NCBI GenBank assembly: GCA_050084515.1
Contig: CM114271.1
Span: 10,602,001-10,666,000, forward strand
Reading direction: 5' to 3'
Length of the DNA: 64,000 bases
Source of the DNA: Blasia pusilla
Taxonomy: Eukaryota > Marchantiophyta > Marchantiopsida > Blasiales
A program made the translations under genes and the position numbers. Every line of letters starts with the position of its first letter. The stretch's first letter is position 1. The notes under the pieces were generated by a model, which did not search any database, was not told the origin of the DNA, and saw nothing but the letters and a program-made list of their open reading frames with translations. Positions 12,401 to 21,451 of the stretch are shown here, piece after piece.

Positions 12401-12689
12401 TATATGTAAATTATACCAAATATTGTCCGTGAATGCTCAAATAACAAAACATTTTTATTCTCATATTAGATTCCTTCTTGACCTAGTTTAAATTTCCAAA
12501 AGACCTATTTTGCGATACAACCACCCTATTCAAATCTATTTTAATATTTTCATTCCTTTCTCCACCACTAGGATCCCAAATTCATCAATTACTCTCATTT
12601 CTAACTAACTTATTCCAACCTCTCAAAGTGTCAATCACCCAAACCATAATAGTGACAGAATTTATTTTATACCTCACTCAAATCACAAT
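12311..12689. other. AT-rich spacer
   Basis: AT-rich DNA between the hAT transposase start and the GC-rich minisatellite. It should contain the 5' terminus of the hAT element, but I could not pick out an inverted repeat. Confidence 0.4.
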
Positions 12690-13880
12690 CCCTAGCACGG
12701 ATAGCTCGCAAGGAGCCCGTGTACGGCCTCGCGCCTTAGCCCGCATGCGGGCTGCAAGCCCATAGTGCGGGCCATCTGTGGGCTCCAAGGCCCGCGGGCA
12801 GGCTTAGCGACCCGCCTGCGAGCCCGCGCCCTAGCCCGCACGCGGGCTTCAAGGCTCAGAACTAGCCCGTACTTGCGGGCTCCCTGGCCCGCAAGCAGCC
12901 CGCACCCTAGCCCACAACAAGTCCATGCGCGGGCTCGGCCACTTGCGACATAGCATGTAGGTGAGCTCCAGGGCCCGCAACTAGCTTGCACGCAGGCTTG
13001 GAGGCCCGCATGTGAGCCCGCGCCATGCTCATAGGCCCGCAATCAGCCCGCATCCGGGCTTCAAGGTTTGCTCCCTAGCCTGCAAGCAGCCCGCACGTGG
13101 GCTTGATGGCCCGTGACCTAGCCTATAGGCGGGCTCCAAGGCCCGCAACAAGCCCATGCGCGGGCTTGGCGGCCCGCATGCAAGGTCGCGCGCCGGCTTT
13201 GAGGTCTGCAAGTAGGCCATGCTTCAAGGCCCACACCCTAGCCCGCAAGCGGCCCGTAATCAGACCAAATGCGGGCTTCAAGGCCCACATCCTAGCCTTC
13301 ATGCGGGCTTCACGGCCAGCAACAAGCCTACGACCTAGCCCGTAATCAGCCTGGATGCGGGCTTCAACGCCCGCACCCTAACATGCATGCGGGCTTCAGG
13401 GCCTGCAACAAGCCTGCGACCTAGCCCATAATCAGCCTGGACGCGGGCTTCAAGGCTCGCACCCCAGCCTGCATGCAGGCTCTAGGACCCGCAACAAGCC
13501 CGCGACCTAGCCGGCAGGCGGGCTCCAAGGCCCGCGACCTTGCCCGCGCGTGGGCTCGGCGGCCCGCAATCAGCCTGGATGCGGGCTTCAGGGCCCACAC
13601 CCTAGCCCGCAACCTAGCTTGCACGCGGGCTTCAGGGCCCCCACCCTAGCCCGCAACCTAGCTTGCATGCGGGCTTCAAGGCCCGCACCTAGCCTGGATG
13701 CGGGCTTGGTGGCCCGCAAGCACCGTGGACGCAGGCTTCAAGGCCCGCACCCTAGCCCGCATGTGGGCTCCTAGCCCCGCACTACGGGCCCTGGAGCCCC
13801 CACGTCACGCTCGCTTGCATCTCATGTCGCGATTGAGGCCCGCACCCTTCATTGGAGCCCGCACCGGTGGCCCGCAAGTG
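12690..13880. repeat. GC-rich irregular minisatellite of GCCCGC/GCGGGC units
   Basis: About 1.2 kb is built from imperfect units of roughly 30-60 bp, of the type AGCCCGCATGCGGGCTTCAA followed by GGCCCGCACCCT. The core AGCCCGCAxGCGGGCT is itself palindromic, so the array can fold into many small hairpins. Unit length is irregular. All the longer frames on both strands are low-complexity products of this array and are not genes. The short island at 615-985 uses the same words. The block ends abruptly at the family A retroelement fragment. Confidence 0.8.
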
Positions 13881-14013
13881 GAGCCCGCGCAGTCGATCTG
13901 GGCACCACAAAAATCCATGCTCGCGCTCGGTGTTCGATGTTTGTCCCATGGACGAACTTGTCTGTTTCCGTACAACCTTGATGCTTTGATATCTTGATTC
14001 ACAAAGATGTCCT

Positions 14014-15290
14014 TGTCGTGTGAATACACATCGCTCCAAACCTACATTGGCTCTCAATATAAAGTTGAATATGCACTATAAACTCCGATAAAATCAGCAA
14101 ACAACCGTGCTCCATCCAAACAACCATATACGTGAATCAGATACACACTTGTGTAACAACAAAAGAAAGTATACAAAAGGACTCCCAAAATATGTGTGAT
14201 CTTTCTTATTGATCGCTCCTAGCCCACTCTTCAAGAGAGAATCTATGCTCAATACATGCAAGCCGCACTATATCACGGATCCCAATAAGGGTCTACAATC
14301 CTAAGGAGATGAGCTCCAAATGAGCTTCATCCAAGGTATACCCCCATGGGCACCTCCATGGGTGAGTTGTACACACAGGTCACCTCCCTCCTAGCAGTTC
14401 ACTACCCACCTATTGTACCTAAGTACTAACTCCCTAACAACTACACGTGTGGTTCCCTCATGAGACCAACTACCAACTAACCCACGACTCTATAGGTCCA
14501 AGTGGAGCCATATATGGCTGGGAAGGTCAATCTCTCCAAGGTTGCTACTCCTCATAAAGGGAAGGGTGACCTAGACTCATAGGTCACCTTCTAAGAGCAA
14601 GTCACATATGACCTCTCAAAATAGAGAAGTACAAGACCCCTCTAAGACCTCTATACTATCTCGCCCTACGCCTCATCTACCGTGACAACTGTCGTGCGAA
14701 TACACATGATGCCAACAGACATCGGATGTCATGCATACACATGTCTAAGATCCATCTAGCTATGAATCCTAACATCTCTACACATGAACGATTGGACAAC
14801 CCTATTTGCCCGCCTAGCTGATGGTTAGGTCCCTCTTACTCCAGATAGCCTACAAAACAAGTCTTAATGCTATGCACCTTTTTGGTGCTAAGATCAGGAG
14901 GTCGGGTGCTATGTCGCCCCATCATTTATCACCTTCCTGCAATCCATAACATAAAGAGTCATCCTGAATCTACCTATCACACATATGTGCATCTGAGACA
15001 AAGCCAACGTCCCTGAGGAACCAAGTCAAGAGGCGGCGTCAAACACAACATATGCCATCCTGAGAACAGCCATCATCAACTAGCATCGTGGCTGCACCTA
15101 TGGCAGACCCACACAACATGCATCTCAAGCTTGGAGGAACAACTGCCAAGTCGGATCAATCCTCCCATATACGTTTGGAAAATGACATGGCGCACAATTA
15201 CCCACATGATCTTTCCAAACGGTACCATCACGACCCTCTTAAACAAGGACTCTTGAAGGTAAAATCTCTCGCACTCGCCGAATAGTGCAT
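14014..15290 (-). mobile_element. Family A gypsy, 3'-end fragment
   Basis: Read on the minus strand, this fragment holds the integrase tail (RDGTVWKDH, NCAPCH) near 15290-15130, a broken PHD finger near 15120-15000 (CMLCGS then a remnant of the GWHMxC block), a 3' untranslated stretch, a purine tract, and a terminal structure at 14798-14014. That structure is a ~109-bp repeat (14690-14798), a ~530-bp middle block, and a second copy of the repeat (14014-14158, enlarged to ~145 bp). Both repeats end in the sequence whose + strand reads TGTCGTG. No gag, RT or integrase core is present. It is one of at least four places where the PHD finger closes the family's polyprotein. Confidence 0.7.
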
Positions 15291-15524
15291 CTTGCCATCA
15301 CGTTCAATGTCATGGGTGCTGTCTTTTGTAGGTAGACATAATCGCCACGATGGAATCGCCAAATTCCTGGTCGATAGCCTCCTCCAAGCGTAGTGGCGTA
15401 TTTTAGAGTATCACGATGTTGTCACGAATGTTAGGATAGATCGGCGGGATCTAGCAGAGCGTCTGCACGAGTAGTGGAGGACAGGCCCAGGAGGTCGAGG
15501 ATGACCTTTTGAGGCCTAGGGAAA

Positions 15525-15960
15525 GTACAACTCGTATGAGGGTAAGTGCTTGGCTGTAGTGTGGGCTGTCGCGCATTTCAGGTATTAATTATTTGGCAAC
15601 CCCTTTACCATCATCACTGATCATCAACCACTGAAGTGGTTGATAGAGTCCGACAAGCTTACAAGGAAGCTTGCGAGATGGGCTCTATTGTTGCACGAGT
15701 ATGGTTTTCAGGTGGTACATAGACCTGGGATGCTCAACCAGGATGCAGATGGGCTGAGTCGTAACCCATGCCCGAGTCAGCGAGATGCGACTGGAGCTCG
15801 ATGGCATGGAGAGACTGATGAGGAGTCAGTGCCAGGATGGCACGCGTCAGCCTATTTAGGCATGTTGGCTATGGAGAGCTTGAGTGTGGAGACTTCGATG
15901 GCGAGGTCTAGTGGAGAGTCCTTGGATCTCGAGGCTAGTGAGGAGACCAGAGATGGTTGA
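15525..15960 (+). pseudogene. Family A RNase H C-terminal part
   Basis: The frame reads YEGKCLAVVWAVAHFRY, a stop, then LFGNPFTIITDHQPLKWL and ends near LARWALLLHEYGFQVVHRPG and DADGLSR. This is the standard RNase H order of gypsy elements: the E of the helix, the D of the TDH motif, then the connection to integrase with NxxADxLSR. The first Asp of the active site would lie upstream and is deleted at the junction with terminal-repeat DNA at ~15525. An in-frame TAA near 15585 shows decay. The frame continues with a ~70-residue acidic linker that ends at 15960, just before the integrase frame. Confidence 0.8.
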
Positions 15961-15984
15961 GATATTCATGATGATGGAGTAGTC

Positions 15985-16850
15985 TTGGAGTACCTTCGTA
16001 CTGGCAGCGTTGCGAGCACCGTGGGTGCTAGAGAGCGGGATCGGATCCTACATCGGGCTAGACGGTTCCATTGGGAGGGGACACATGTTTTGAGAGTTTG
16101 GGAGGATGATAGAGTATGTGTAGTGCCGCATCCTTTGCAGAGAGCACAACTAGTGCAGCATGCCCACAAGGAGTTGGGTCACTTTGGGGTGAAGCGGACG
16201 TACAACTTGCTCCATATTCAGTATTGGTGGCGAGGCATGCAGACTGACATTCAACAGTTTGTTGCCAAGTGCATGGTGTGTGATCAAGTCCAAGTATCGT
16301 TCAATGCTCCGATTCCACAGTTGCATCCATCACCTATCATGGGGTTATGGTATAGATGGAGTTTGGATTTTGCAGGACCTTTGCCTTTGACAAAGCGTCA
16401 CAGTCGTTATGTGTTAGTGATGGTCGAGCACTTCTCAAAATGGATCGAGTTGGTTGCATTTCTTGACAAAGTGAGTGAGGGAGTAGCTTATACCTTCCTT
16501 GACATAGTGTTGAGTCATTATGGCGCATCGGCTGAGGTGTTGACAGACCAGGGTACCGAGTTTTGCAGTGAGTTCCAGGCCTTGTGTGATCAGGCGCTGA
16601 TCGACCACCGTACGACTTCGTGAGATCATCCCAAGGCGGATGGATTAGCGGAGAGAGTTATGCACACGGTGAAGAGGAGTTTACGCAAGTACGGCTTGCA
16701 GAGATGTCACCTAGGAGATTGGGACCTCTAGTTGCCATGGTTGGCAATGGGATACGTATGCAGCAGGCAGGCATCCTTAGCGTCTTTTTCACCGTACTTG
16801 CTAGTTTATGGCTGAGAGCCAGATTTACCTGCGGCCATTCGTCGGGATGC
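15985..16850 (+). pseudogene. Family A integrase, zinc-binding and catalytic core
   Basis: The open part (15985-16623) has the H2C2 zinc-binding module (HKELGHFG, then CMVCD at ~16271) and most of the RNase-H-fold core, with the catalytic aspartates in WSLDFAGPLP and LTDQGTEF. A stop at 16621-16623 interrupts it. In the next stretch the frame resumes with KADGLAERVMHTVKRSLRKY, which supplies the catalytic Glu (GLAERV). Two more stops lie before 16858. All three DDE residues are therefore present, separated by nonsense mutations. The integrase inserts element cDNA into the genome. The same module, copied elsewhere, is the foreign block inside family B's protease (20178-20522). Confidence 0.88.
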
Positions 16851-16857
16851 ACGTGAG

Positions 16858-17403
16858 GTGCTGGACCTTGATAACCTAGATGTATGGATACGAGCATATT
16901 CTCAGAGGACTGGGTTGTTTCGGAGAGTGATGCCTATGGCTTTCGAGAACTTGACGATTGCGCAACATCGGGATACGTTGAGGTATGCGACTATCCAGGG
17001 TGGTAATTATTTACCAACTATCCGGAGGTTTTATGAGGGAGATTATGTTTACTTGCTGCAGACGACACCGATGACGTTGGATGTGACTGCAAGGCGCACT
17101 ATCCTGAGAGTGCGTGACGTTTTGCCATCCGGTGTTCTCTTGCTGGAGGGACGCGATGGTATGGTATGGAAGGACCATGTGCGTAATTGTGCGCCATGTC
17201 ACCTTCTTAACATTGATGGTACAGTAGATCCGAGCTCAGCAGTAGTTCCTACAGGCTTGCATCGTATGTTGTGTGGTTGTGCTTGTGGTGCGGCCACGAT
17301 GCTAGTCTGTGATGGATGTTCGAGAGGTTGGCATATGGCATGTCTAATGCCACCTCTCACTAGGGTTCCTCGAGGACGATGGATGTGTCCCAGATGTACA
17401 TAG
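16858..17403 (+). CDS. Family A integrase C-terminal domain fused to PHD finger
   Basis: This 181-residue open segment continues the integrase polyprotein. Residues ~55-120 look like the integrase C-terminal beta-barrel (FYEGDYVYLLQT through DGMVWKDHVRNCAPCHL). Residues ~136-181 are a PHD finger: [20 protein letters not shown] then VPRGRWMCPRCT followed by the stop. The C4HC3 pattern is clear except for the first Cys, which is Arg here (CGT against TGT in the copies at 25830 and 15115). PHD fingers typically read the methylation state of histone H3 tails, so here the domain may steer integration to particular chromatin. That role is inference by analogy with integrase-linked chromodomains. 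The domain recurs, always last in the protein, in four fragments in this window. Confidence 0.85.
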   Translation: MLDLDNLDVWIRAYSQRTGLFRRVMPMAFENLTIAQHRDTLRYATIQGGNYLPTIRRFYEGDYVYLLQTTPMTLDVTARRTILRVRDVLPSGVLLLEGRDGMVWKDHVRNCAPCHLLNIDGTVDPSSAVVPTGLHRMLCGCACGAATMLVCDGCSRGWHMACLMPPLTRVPRGRWMCPRCT

Positions 17404-17591
17404 AGGAGATACTAGGTAGGTTTCGATTCCAACTTTTTCTATGACATGGATGATAGGAAGGCGACTAACAATGGGGCCACATGAGCACCCGGCCTTTCTA
17501 CTCTTAGCGTCTTAGAGATGTATGTCGTGGTAGGTAGGGATAGATGGCTATCTCGAGTTAGAGGGACCTAACCACCAGCTAGGGGGGCGAT

Positions 17592-18360
17592 TGGAGATAT
17601 TTTGGTACTTCTCGCCTCTATGTATGGATGCCATAAGTAAGCATGGGATCGTGTGTGTTTGTGTGTGTGTTCGATGATAACGATGTATGTTGTGTAGCGA
17701 TGTGTATGCGCACGACAACTGTCACGACTGTTAGGATAGATCGGTGGGATCTAGCAGAGCGTCTGCACGAGTAGTGGAGGACAGGCCCAGGAGGTAGAGG
17801 ATGACCTATTGAGGCCCAGGGAAACATGAGAGAGCAGGTTTCCCCTTCGTTTCGGTTCATTTGGAGCCATATTGAGAAACTTACTACTTTAGGTAAGTAC
17901 CATTTTGAGTAAATGATCGAATTTCTATTTTTGGTAAGTGGCCCTTGACCTCCTACATCAAGTCAAGAGCCAAGGAGGTTACTTGGGAGAATAGGTTACC
18001 ATGGAGAGAGCTTGGGAGAGGGGAGGGGTATACCTCAAGGAGAGAGATTTTGAGAGCTCATTCTCTCTTTGTTGAAACTCTTGGCATAAGGCGGCGGAGC
18101 TATGGTCCCTTGCCTTGTGAGTGTAACCCAAGCCTCTCATTAGGAGAGTGGGTTTGGTTTGACATAAGAGATAGTGCACACCTTTAAGAGCTATAGTGTG
18201 AGATGGTGTAGAGAGAGATTGGATCTTACTTTATTGGAGATATTTTGGTACTTCTCGCCTCTGTGTATGGATGCCATGAGTTAGCATAGGATCGTGTGTG
18301 TTTGTATGTGTGTTCGATGACAGCGATGTATTTTGTGTATTGATGTGTATGCGCACGACA
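17592..18360 (+). repeat. Family A terminal structure: 126-bp repeat, 517-bp block, 126-bp repeat
   Basis: Immediately after the polypurine tract, a 126-bp unit (17592-17717) starts TGGAGATATTTTGG and ends GCGCACGACA. A near-identical unit lies at 18235-18360. Between them is a block beginning TGTCACGACTGTTAGG. The same repeat-block-repeat layout occurs in diverged form at 14014-14798 and 24804-25382, so it is a family property rather than a chance insertion. Either the LTR is the whole 769 bp with its own terminal repeats, or the LTR is short (about 105-145 bp) and the block is something acquired. Confidence 0.75.
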
Positions 18361-18475
18361 ATGCTGAGCGATAGCCACGCTCTCAAACGCCATAGGCATG
18401 ACTCTCCGAAAGAGCTCAACCCGCTGAGAACACGCTCGCACCCATATGTCTAGATCATCGAGATGAAGTATCTTA
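18361..18475 (-). pseudogene. Inverted family A integrase scrap
   Basis: On the minus strand this ~115-bp piece reads LDDLDIWVRACSQR and FRRVMPMAFESVAIAQH. It is homologous to the start of the integrase tail at 16860-16975, but in the opposite orientation. It abuts the last base of the terminal repeat at 18360 and is followed by family B's left end. It marks a rearrangement junction and is not an independent gene. Confidence 0.8.
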
Positions 18476-18502
18476 ACCACATCTCATCGAATCGATGACG
18501 GT

Positions 18503-18559
18503 AACTCCAGCTCTCTCCCATAGAGCAAGAAAAATGCTCTATGGGAGAGAGCCGGAGTT
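18503..18559. repeat. 25-bp inverted repeat (foldback) in family B LTR
   Basis: Left arm 18503-18527 and right arm 18535-18559 are complementary at 24 of 25 positions, with a 7-base A-rich loop. It lies near the left edge of the family B LTR and is one of three foldbacks within this element. Confidence 0.85.
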
Positions 18560-18888
18560 GGAACACCACGCTAGTGGCGTTCCAAATCCGGATTCTTCCT
18601 TTGGCAACCCACTTTCTAGACTCGACTCCTTTCAAGTCTTATTCTGCGATTGGTCCACGTTTCTCGGTCGCGACCATAACATCTGAAACGCGAAGCCTTG
18701 CTTGCGTCTCCTCTCTTGTCTCTTCTTCGAGACCACTCCAACGCGCAAACCATCTTAGCGTGAGCCCGCTAATGTTCTGATGTTCCGCTTGGGACTCGTT
18801 TGGTCATGAGGGTCACGACAGCGTGACCTACTGAACGCACACTTCCGCAACAACAAGATTAATGTTCAAGGAGAGTAGGTGCACGACA
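18560..18888 (+). repeat. Family B 5' LTR (right part)
   Basis: The sequence from about 18560 to 18888 ends in GTGCACGACA directly before the primer-binding site. Its 3' ~100 bp (GCGTGACCTACTGAACGCAC through AAGGAGAGTAGGTGCACGACA) reappears at 31131-31199, and much of it appears inverted at 24440-24803. The left boundary is obscured by the foldback and the inverted integrase scrap. Confidence 0.7.
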
Positions 18889-18890
18889 CG

Positions 18891-18902
18891 TGGTATTAGA
18901 GC
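18891..18902 (+). promoter_or_regulatory. tRNA-iMet primer-binding site of family B
   Basis: TGGTATTAGAGC lies two bases after the LTR end CACGACA. It matches the usual plant retroelement primer site TGGTATCAGAGC, complementary to the initiator methionine tRNA 3' end, with one C-to-T difference. It fixes the element's orientation and the LTR end. Confidence 0.88.
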
Positions 18903-19039
18903 AAATCCTTGATGAGCGTGAACTTGGGGTCGTGGAAGATCTGGAGGTTTGAGAAGAACTCAAGGTAGCTAGAAGACCGCGAGGCTCGAGGAGGAATGCA
19001 AGAGACGAGGAGGAGATATGAGAAAATGAAGACTCGCAA

Positions 19040-20177
19040 ATGGCGACCAAGGGCGAAGAACCGAGGAAACCGGGAGTTAAAGCAAAAAATCCAAGAGACG
19101 AATCAATGACATACCGTGAGCCAGAGGTGGAGATTGCGACTCTTGAAGTGCCGAGTCTTAGATATGAGGATGTTCCAAATGAAAATCTTTCCGCAGGACC
19201 TTCGGTTCCAAACTCAAACGATCTGGCCTTTTATATCCAAATGATGGGATTGATGAAGGTGATGGTTCGAAATAAAGTTCGAGTTTCTAACAGAACTCAA
19301 ACTTTATCACCGATTCACTCCGGAAACTCGAACTTTATTTCTAACAGAACTCGAACTTTATTTCGAAGCGCAACAGGCAAATGAGCAAGACAAAGTCATT
19401 GTAGCGGTCACGTTTCTGAAGGATCACAATCTCCATTGATGGCCGGCTCACCGTAAAGAACATCTAGGCCGTGGAAGAAAGCTGAGTTGGGAAGATTTCA
19501 AGGAGTTGATTAGCAACCGATTCACTCCGGAATATCATGAGTATCGCGATGGCATGGAAATTGTGAGGTTGCGCTGAAGCGGATCCCTTAGCGCTTATGT
19601 GCGAGAGTTCAGTGCACTCATGAGCTCACTTTCCATGGATGAGTTTACAAAGAAGGTGATCTTCTTAAGTGGACTCAAAACGAGTGCCAAGAAGGCCCTC
19701 TTTCATATGCCTCACATTCCAGAGACGTGCACGGAACTTCTGAGACTACCGGTGCCGATATGGGACGATGAAGTCCAAAACCAAAAACCCTTTGAGCCAA
19801 AAAGTTTTTCTAAGTTACCAAAAAACAAAGGGACATCCAAGAGGGTTTGGAATGGGGGTGAGCGCGACCACGGAGGGTCTTTTGTCCCAGCAGCTAAACG
19901 AGTGGAACTCAATGCGAAGCCAAGAGGGCCGCCGTCCACGAAGTCAACAAATGCCAAAGTGATTTGCTACAACTGTGGCAAACCCGGGCATATGGCTAAG
20001 GAATGTGTGAGGTCCAAAGTAAGTAAACCGAGTATGATTGCGTTTGATGCTAAGCACTTATCGGCGGGAGATCTAGATACATCTCTCCAAGTCACCAAGA
20101 GAACGCCCAATTTGGTTTATCTAGGATCCAAGATCGCTAACCGCGATGTGATGTTGCTCGTTGATACAGGTGCTTCG
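19040..20177 (+). pseudogene. Family B gag, zinc knuckle and protease N-terminal part
   Basis: Capsid-type gag sequence is recognisable in pieces: a start near 19040, then after disruption at 19260-19400 the stretch reading KELI, NRFTPEYHEYRDGMEIV (across frames, ~19500-19570) and LSMDEFTKKVIFLSGLK. A CCHC zinc knuckle (CYNCGKPGHMAKEC) sits at ~19969-20010. The aspartic protease follows, with its active-site signature VMLLVDTGAS near 20148-20177. The reading frame then runs without a break into foreign integrase sequence. Gag would package the RNA and the protease would cut the polyprotein. A foldback and a copied 17-bp segment scar the gag region. Confidence 0.85.
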
Positions 20178-20522
20178 CGTTTGGTGCGTCATGGCTACAA
20201 GGAGTTGGGTCATTTTGGAGTGAAGCGGACGTACAACTTGCTCCAAATTCAGAATTGGTGGCGACGCATACAAAGTGATGTTCAACAGTTTGTTTCCAGA
20301 TGCATGGTGTGTGATCGAGTTCAGACATTGTTCAATGCTCTGACTCCACAATTGCATCCACTTTCGATCATGGGCTTAGGTTATAGATGGAGTTTGGATT
20401 TTGCAGGACCTTTACCTTTGACGGAGAGCCATAGTCGTTATGTGTTGGTGATGGTTGAGCACTTGTCCAAGTGGATAGAGCTAGTTGCATTGCCTGACAA
20501 AGCAAGTGAGGGAGTAGTGTAT
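20178..20522 (+). mobile_element. Family A integrase block embedded in family B protease
   Basis: About 345 bp here match family A integrase at 16147-16490: the H2C2 module (YKELGHFGVKRTYNLLQIQ, CMVCD) and the first catalytic Asp (WSLDFAGPLP), ending just before the second Asp. The join is in frame on the left, immediately after the DTGAS active site. On the right the protease resumes (MRIVKTLGLPTTKADEP) in another frame. No target duplication or LTR flanks the block, so it is not a normal insertion. Template switching between co-packaged RNAs, or gene conversion, is the likely cause. Family A and B orders differ at this point, so homologous exchange is unlikely. Confidence 0.88.
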
Positions 20523-20787
20523 GAGAATTGTGAAGACGCTGGGATTGCCAACCACCAAGGCGGATGAACCCATAAGTGTAGGATTCGCGGGAGGCAAGTC
20601 CCACCTGACCTCAGAGCATGTTTTAGGGCTAGTTGTGGGATGCGGAGTATTTGAGTTGAAGGAGAATTTCACAGTTTGCGACATGGACGGAATCAATGAA
20701 GTCTTGGGGAACACGTTCTTGGATGCGTATGAGGTAGAACTAAGGCAAAGACCTTTGAGGTTGAGCGTCTTGGTTAACGGCAAATAG
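20521..20787 (+). pseudogene. Family B protease C-terminal part
   Basis: This 88-residue stretch continues the retropepsin fold after the foreign block: VGFAGGKSHLTSEHVLGL, then ILGN-type ending as EVLGNTFLDAYEVEL, which is the usual flap-to-C-terminal order in gypsy proteases. It ends at TAG 20785-20787, immediately followed by the RT frame in the same phase (20788). Confidence 0.75.
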
Positions 20788-21400
20788 ATGGACGTCAGAT
20801 TGGTTCGTGAGGTTCCTAGGAAGACGGAGTTGGTGAACGCCATCATGAGGATAAGTTTGGCCGAGTTAGAGGAAGGATTCCTTTGCTTGATGAGACAAGT
20901 AGAGGATGATATAAATGTGAGACGCAAAGATCAGAACTCAGCTTCAAGGGGAATCCCTGAAACACTCAAGATAGTTGTGAAAGAATTTGGAGATGTGTTG
21001 ACTAAGGAGCTTCCGACTGAGCTACCACCACATAGGTCGGTTGATCATAAGATAGAGGTGATACCTGGATCTCAACCACCTTCAAAGGCACCATATAGGT
21101 TGAATCAGGAAGAACTTTCCGAGTTGAAGAAACAGTTGGGTGAACTCCTAGAGAGGGGTTACATCCGAACTAGCAAGTCACCTTATGGAGCGCCCATTCT
21201 CTTTGTGAAGAAGAAGGATGGGAAGTTGAGACTCTGTGTTGATTACCGGGCACTGAATAAAGTGAAGGTAAGAGACAACTATCCTCTACCAAGGATGGAC
21301 GACCTCTTTGATCGATTGAGAGATGCCAAGTATTTCAGCCGGATTGACCTGAAATCAGGATATTATCAGATTCGCATGCCGAAGTGGATGTAGAGAAGAT
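20788..21400 (+). pseudogene. Family B reverse transcriptase, fingers and palm start
   Basis: The segment carries the linker ([20 protein letters not shown]) and RT motifs: [55 protein letters not shown] and [15 protein letters not shown] with the first catalytic Asp in RIDLKSGY. A frameshift then gives a stop at 21391-21393. The correct continuation can be seen for about 12 residues in the next frame, after which the sequence is replaced by foldback DNA. The part of RT that normally contains the MPFGLTNAP-type motif is missing. Confidence 0.88.
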
Positions 21401-21451
21401 TGCGTGTAGAACAAGATACGATTAGAAGATACGATGTGCACTTCGATGAAT

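Larger units (their letters stand above)
15421..18360 (+). mobile_element. Family A gypsy, RNase H-integrase-PHD copy
   Basis: A 5'-deleted Ty3/gypsy copy. About 100 bp of terminal-repeat-derived sequence (15421-15525, matching 17730-17825) is joined directly to the RNase H coding region. Integrase, a C-terminal PHD finger, a 3' untranslated stretch, a polypurine tract (AGGGGGGCGAT, ~17580) and the terminal repeats at 17592-18360 follow. The upstream half of the element (gag, protease, methyltransferase, RT) is missing, so the copy cannot move on its own. Confidence 0.85.

Noticed and set aside
12692-13780. Several 60-116-residue frames rich in Ala, Arg, Pro and Leu
   Set aside because: They are translations of the GC-rich minisatellite and appear on both strands.
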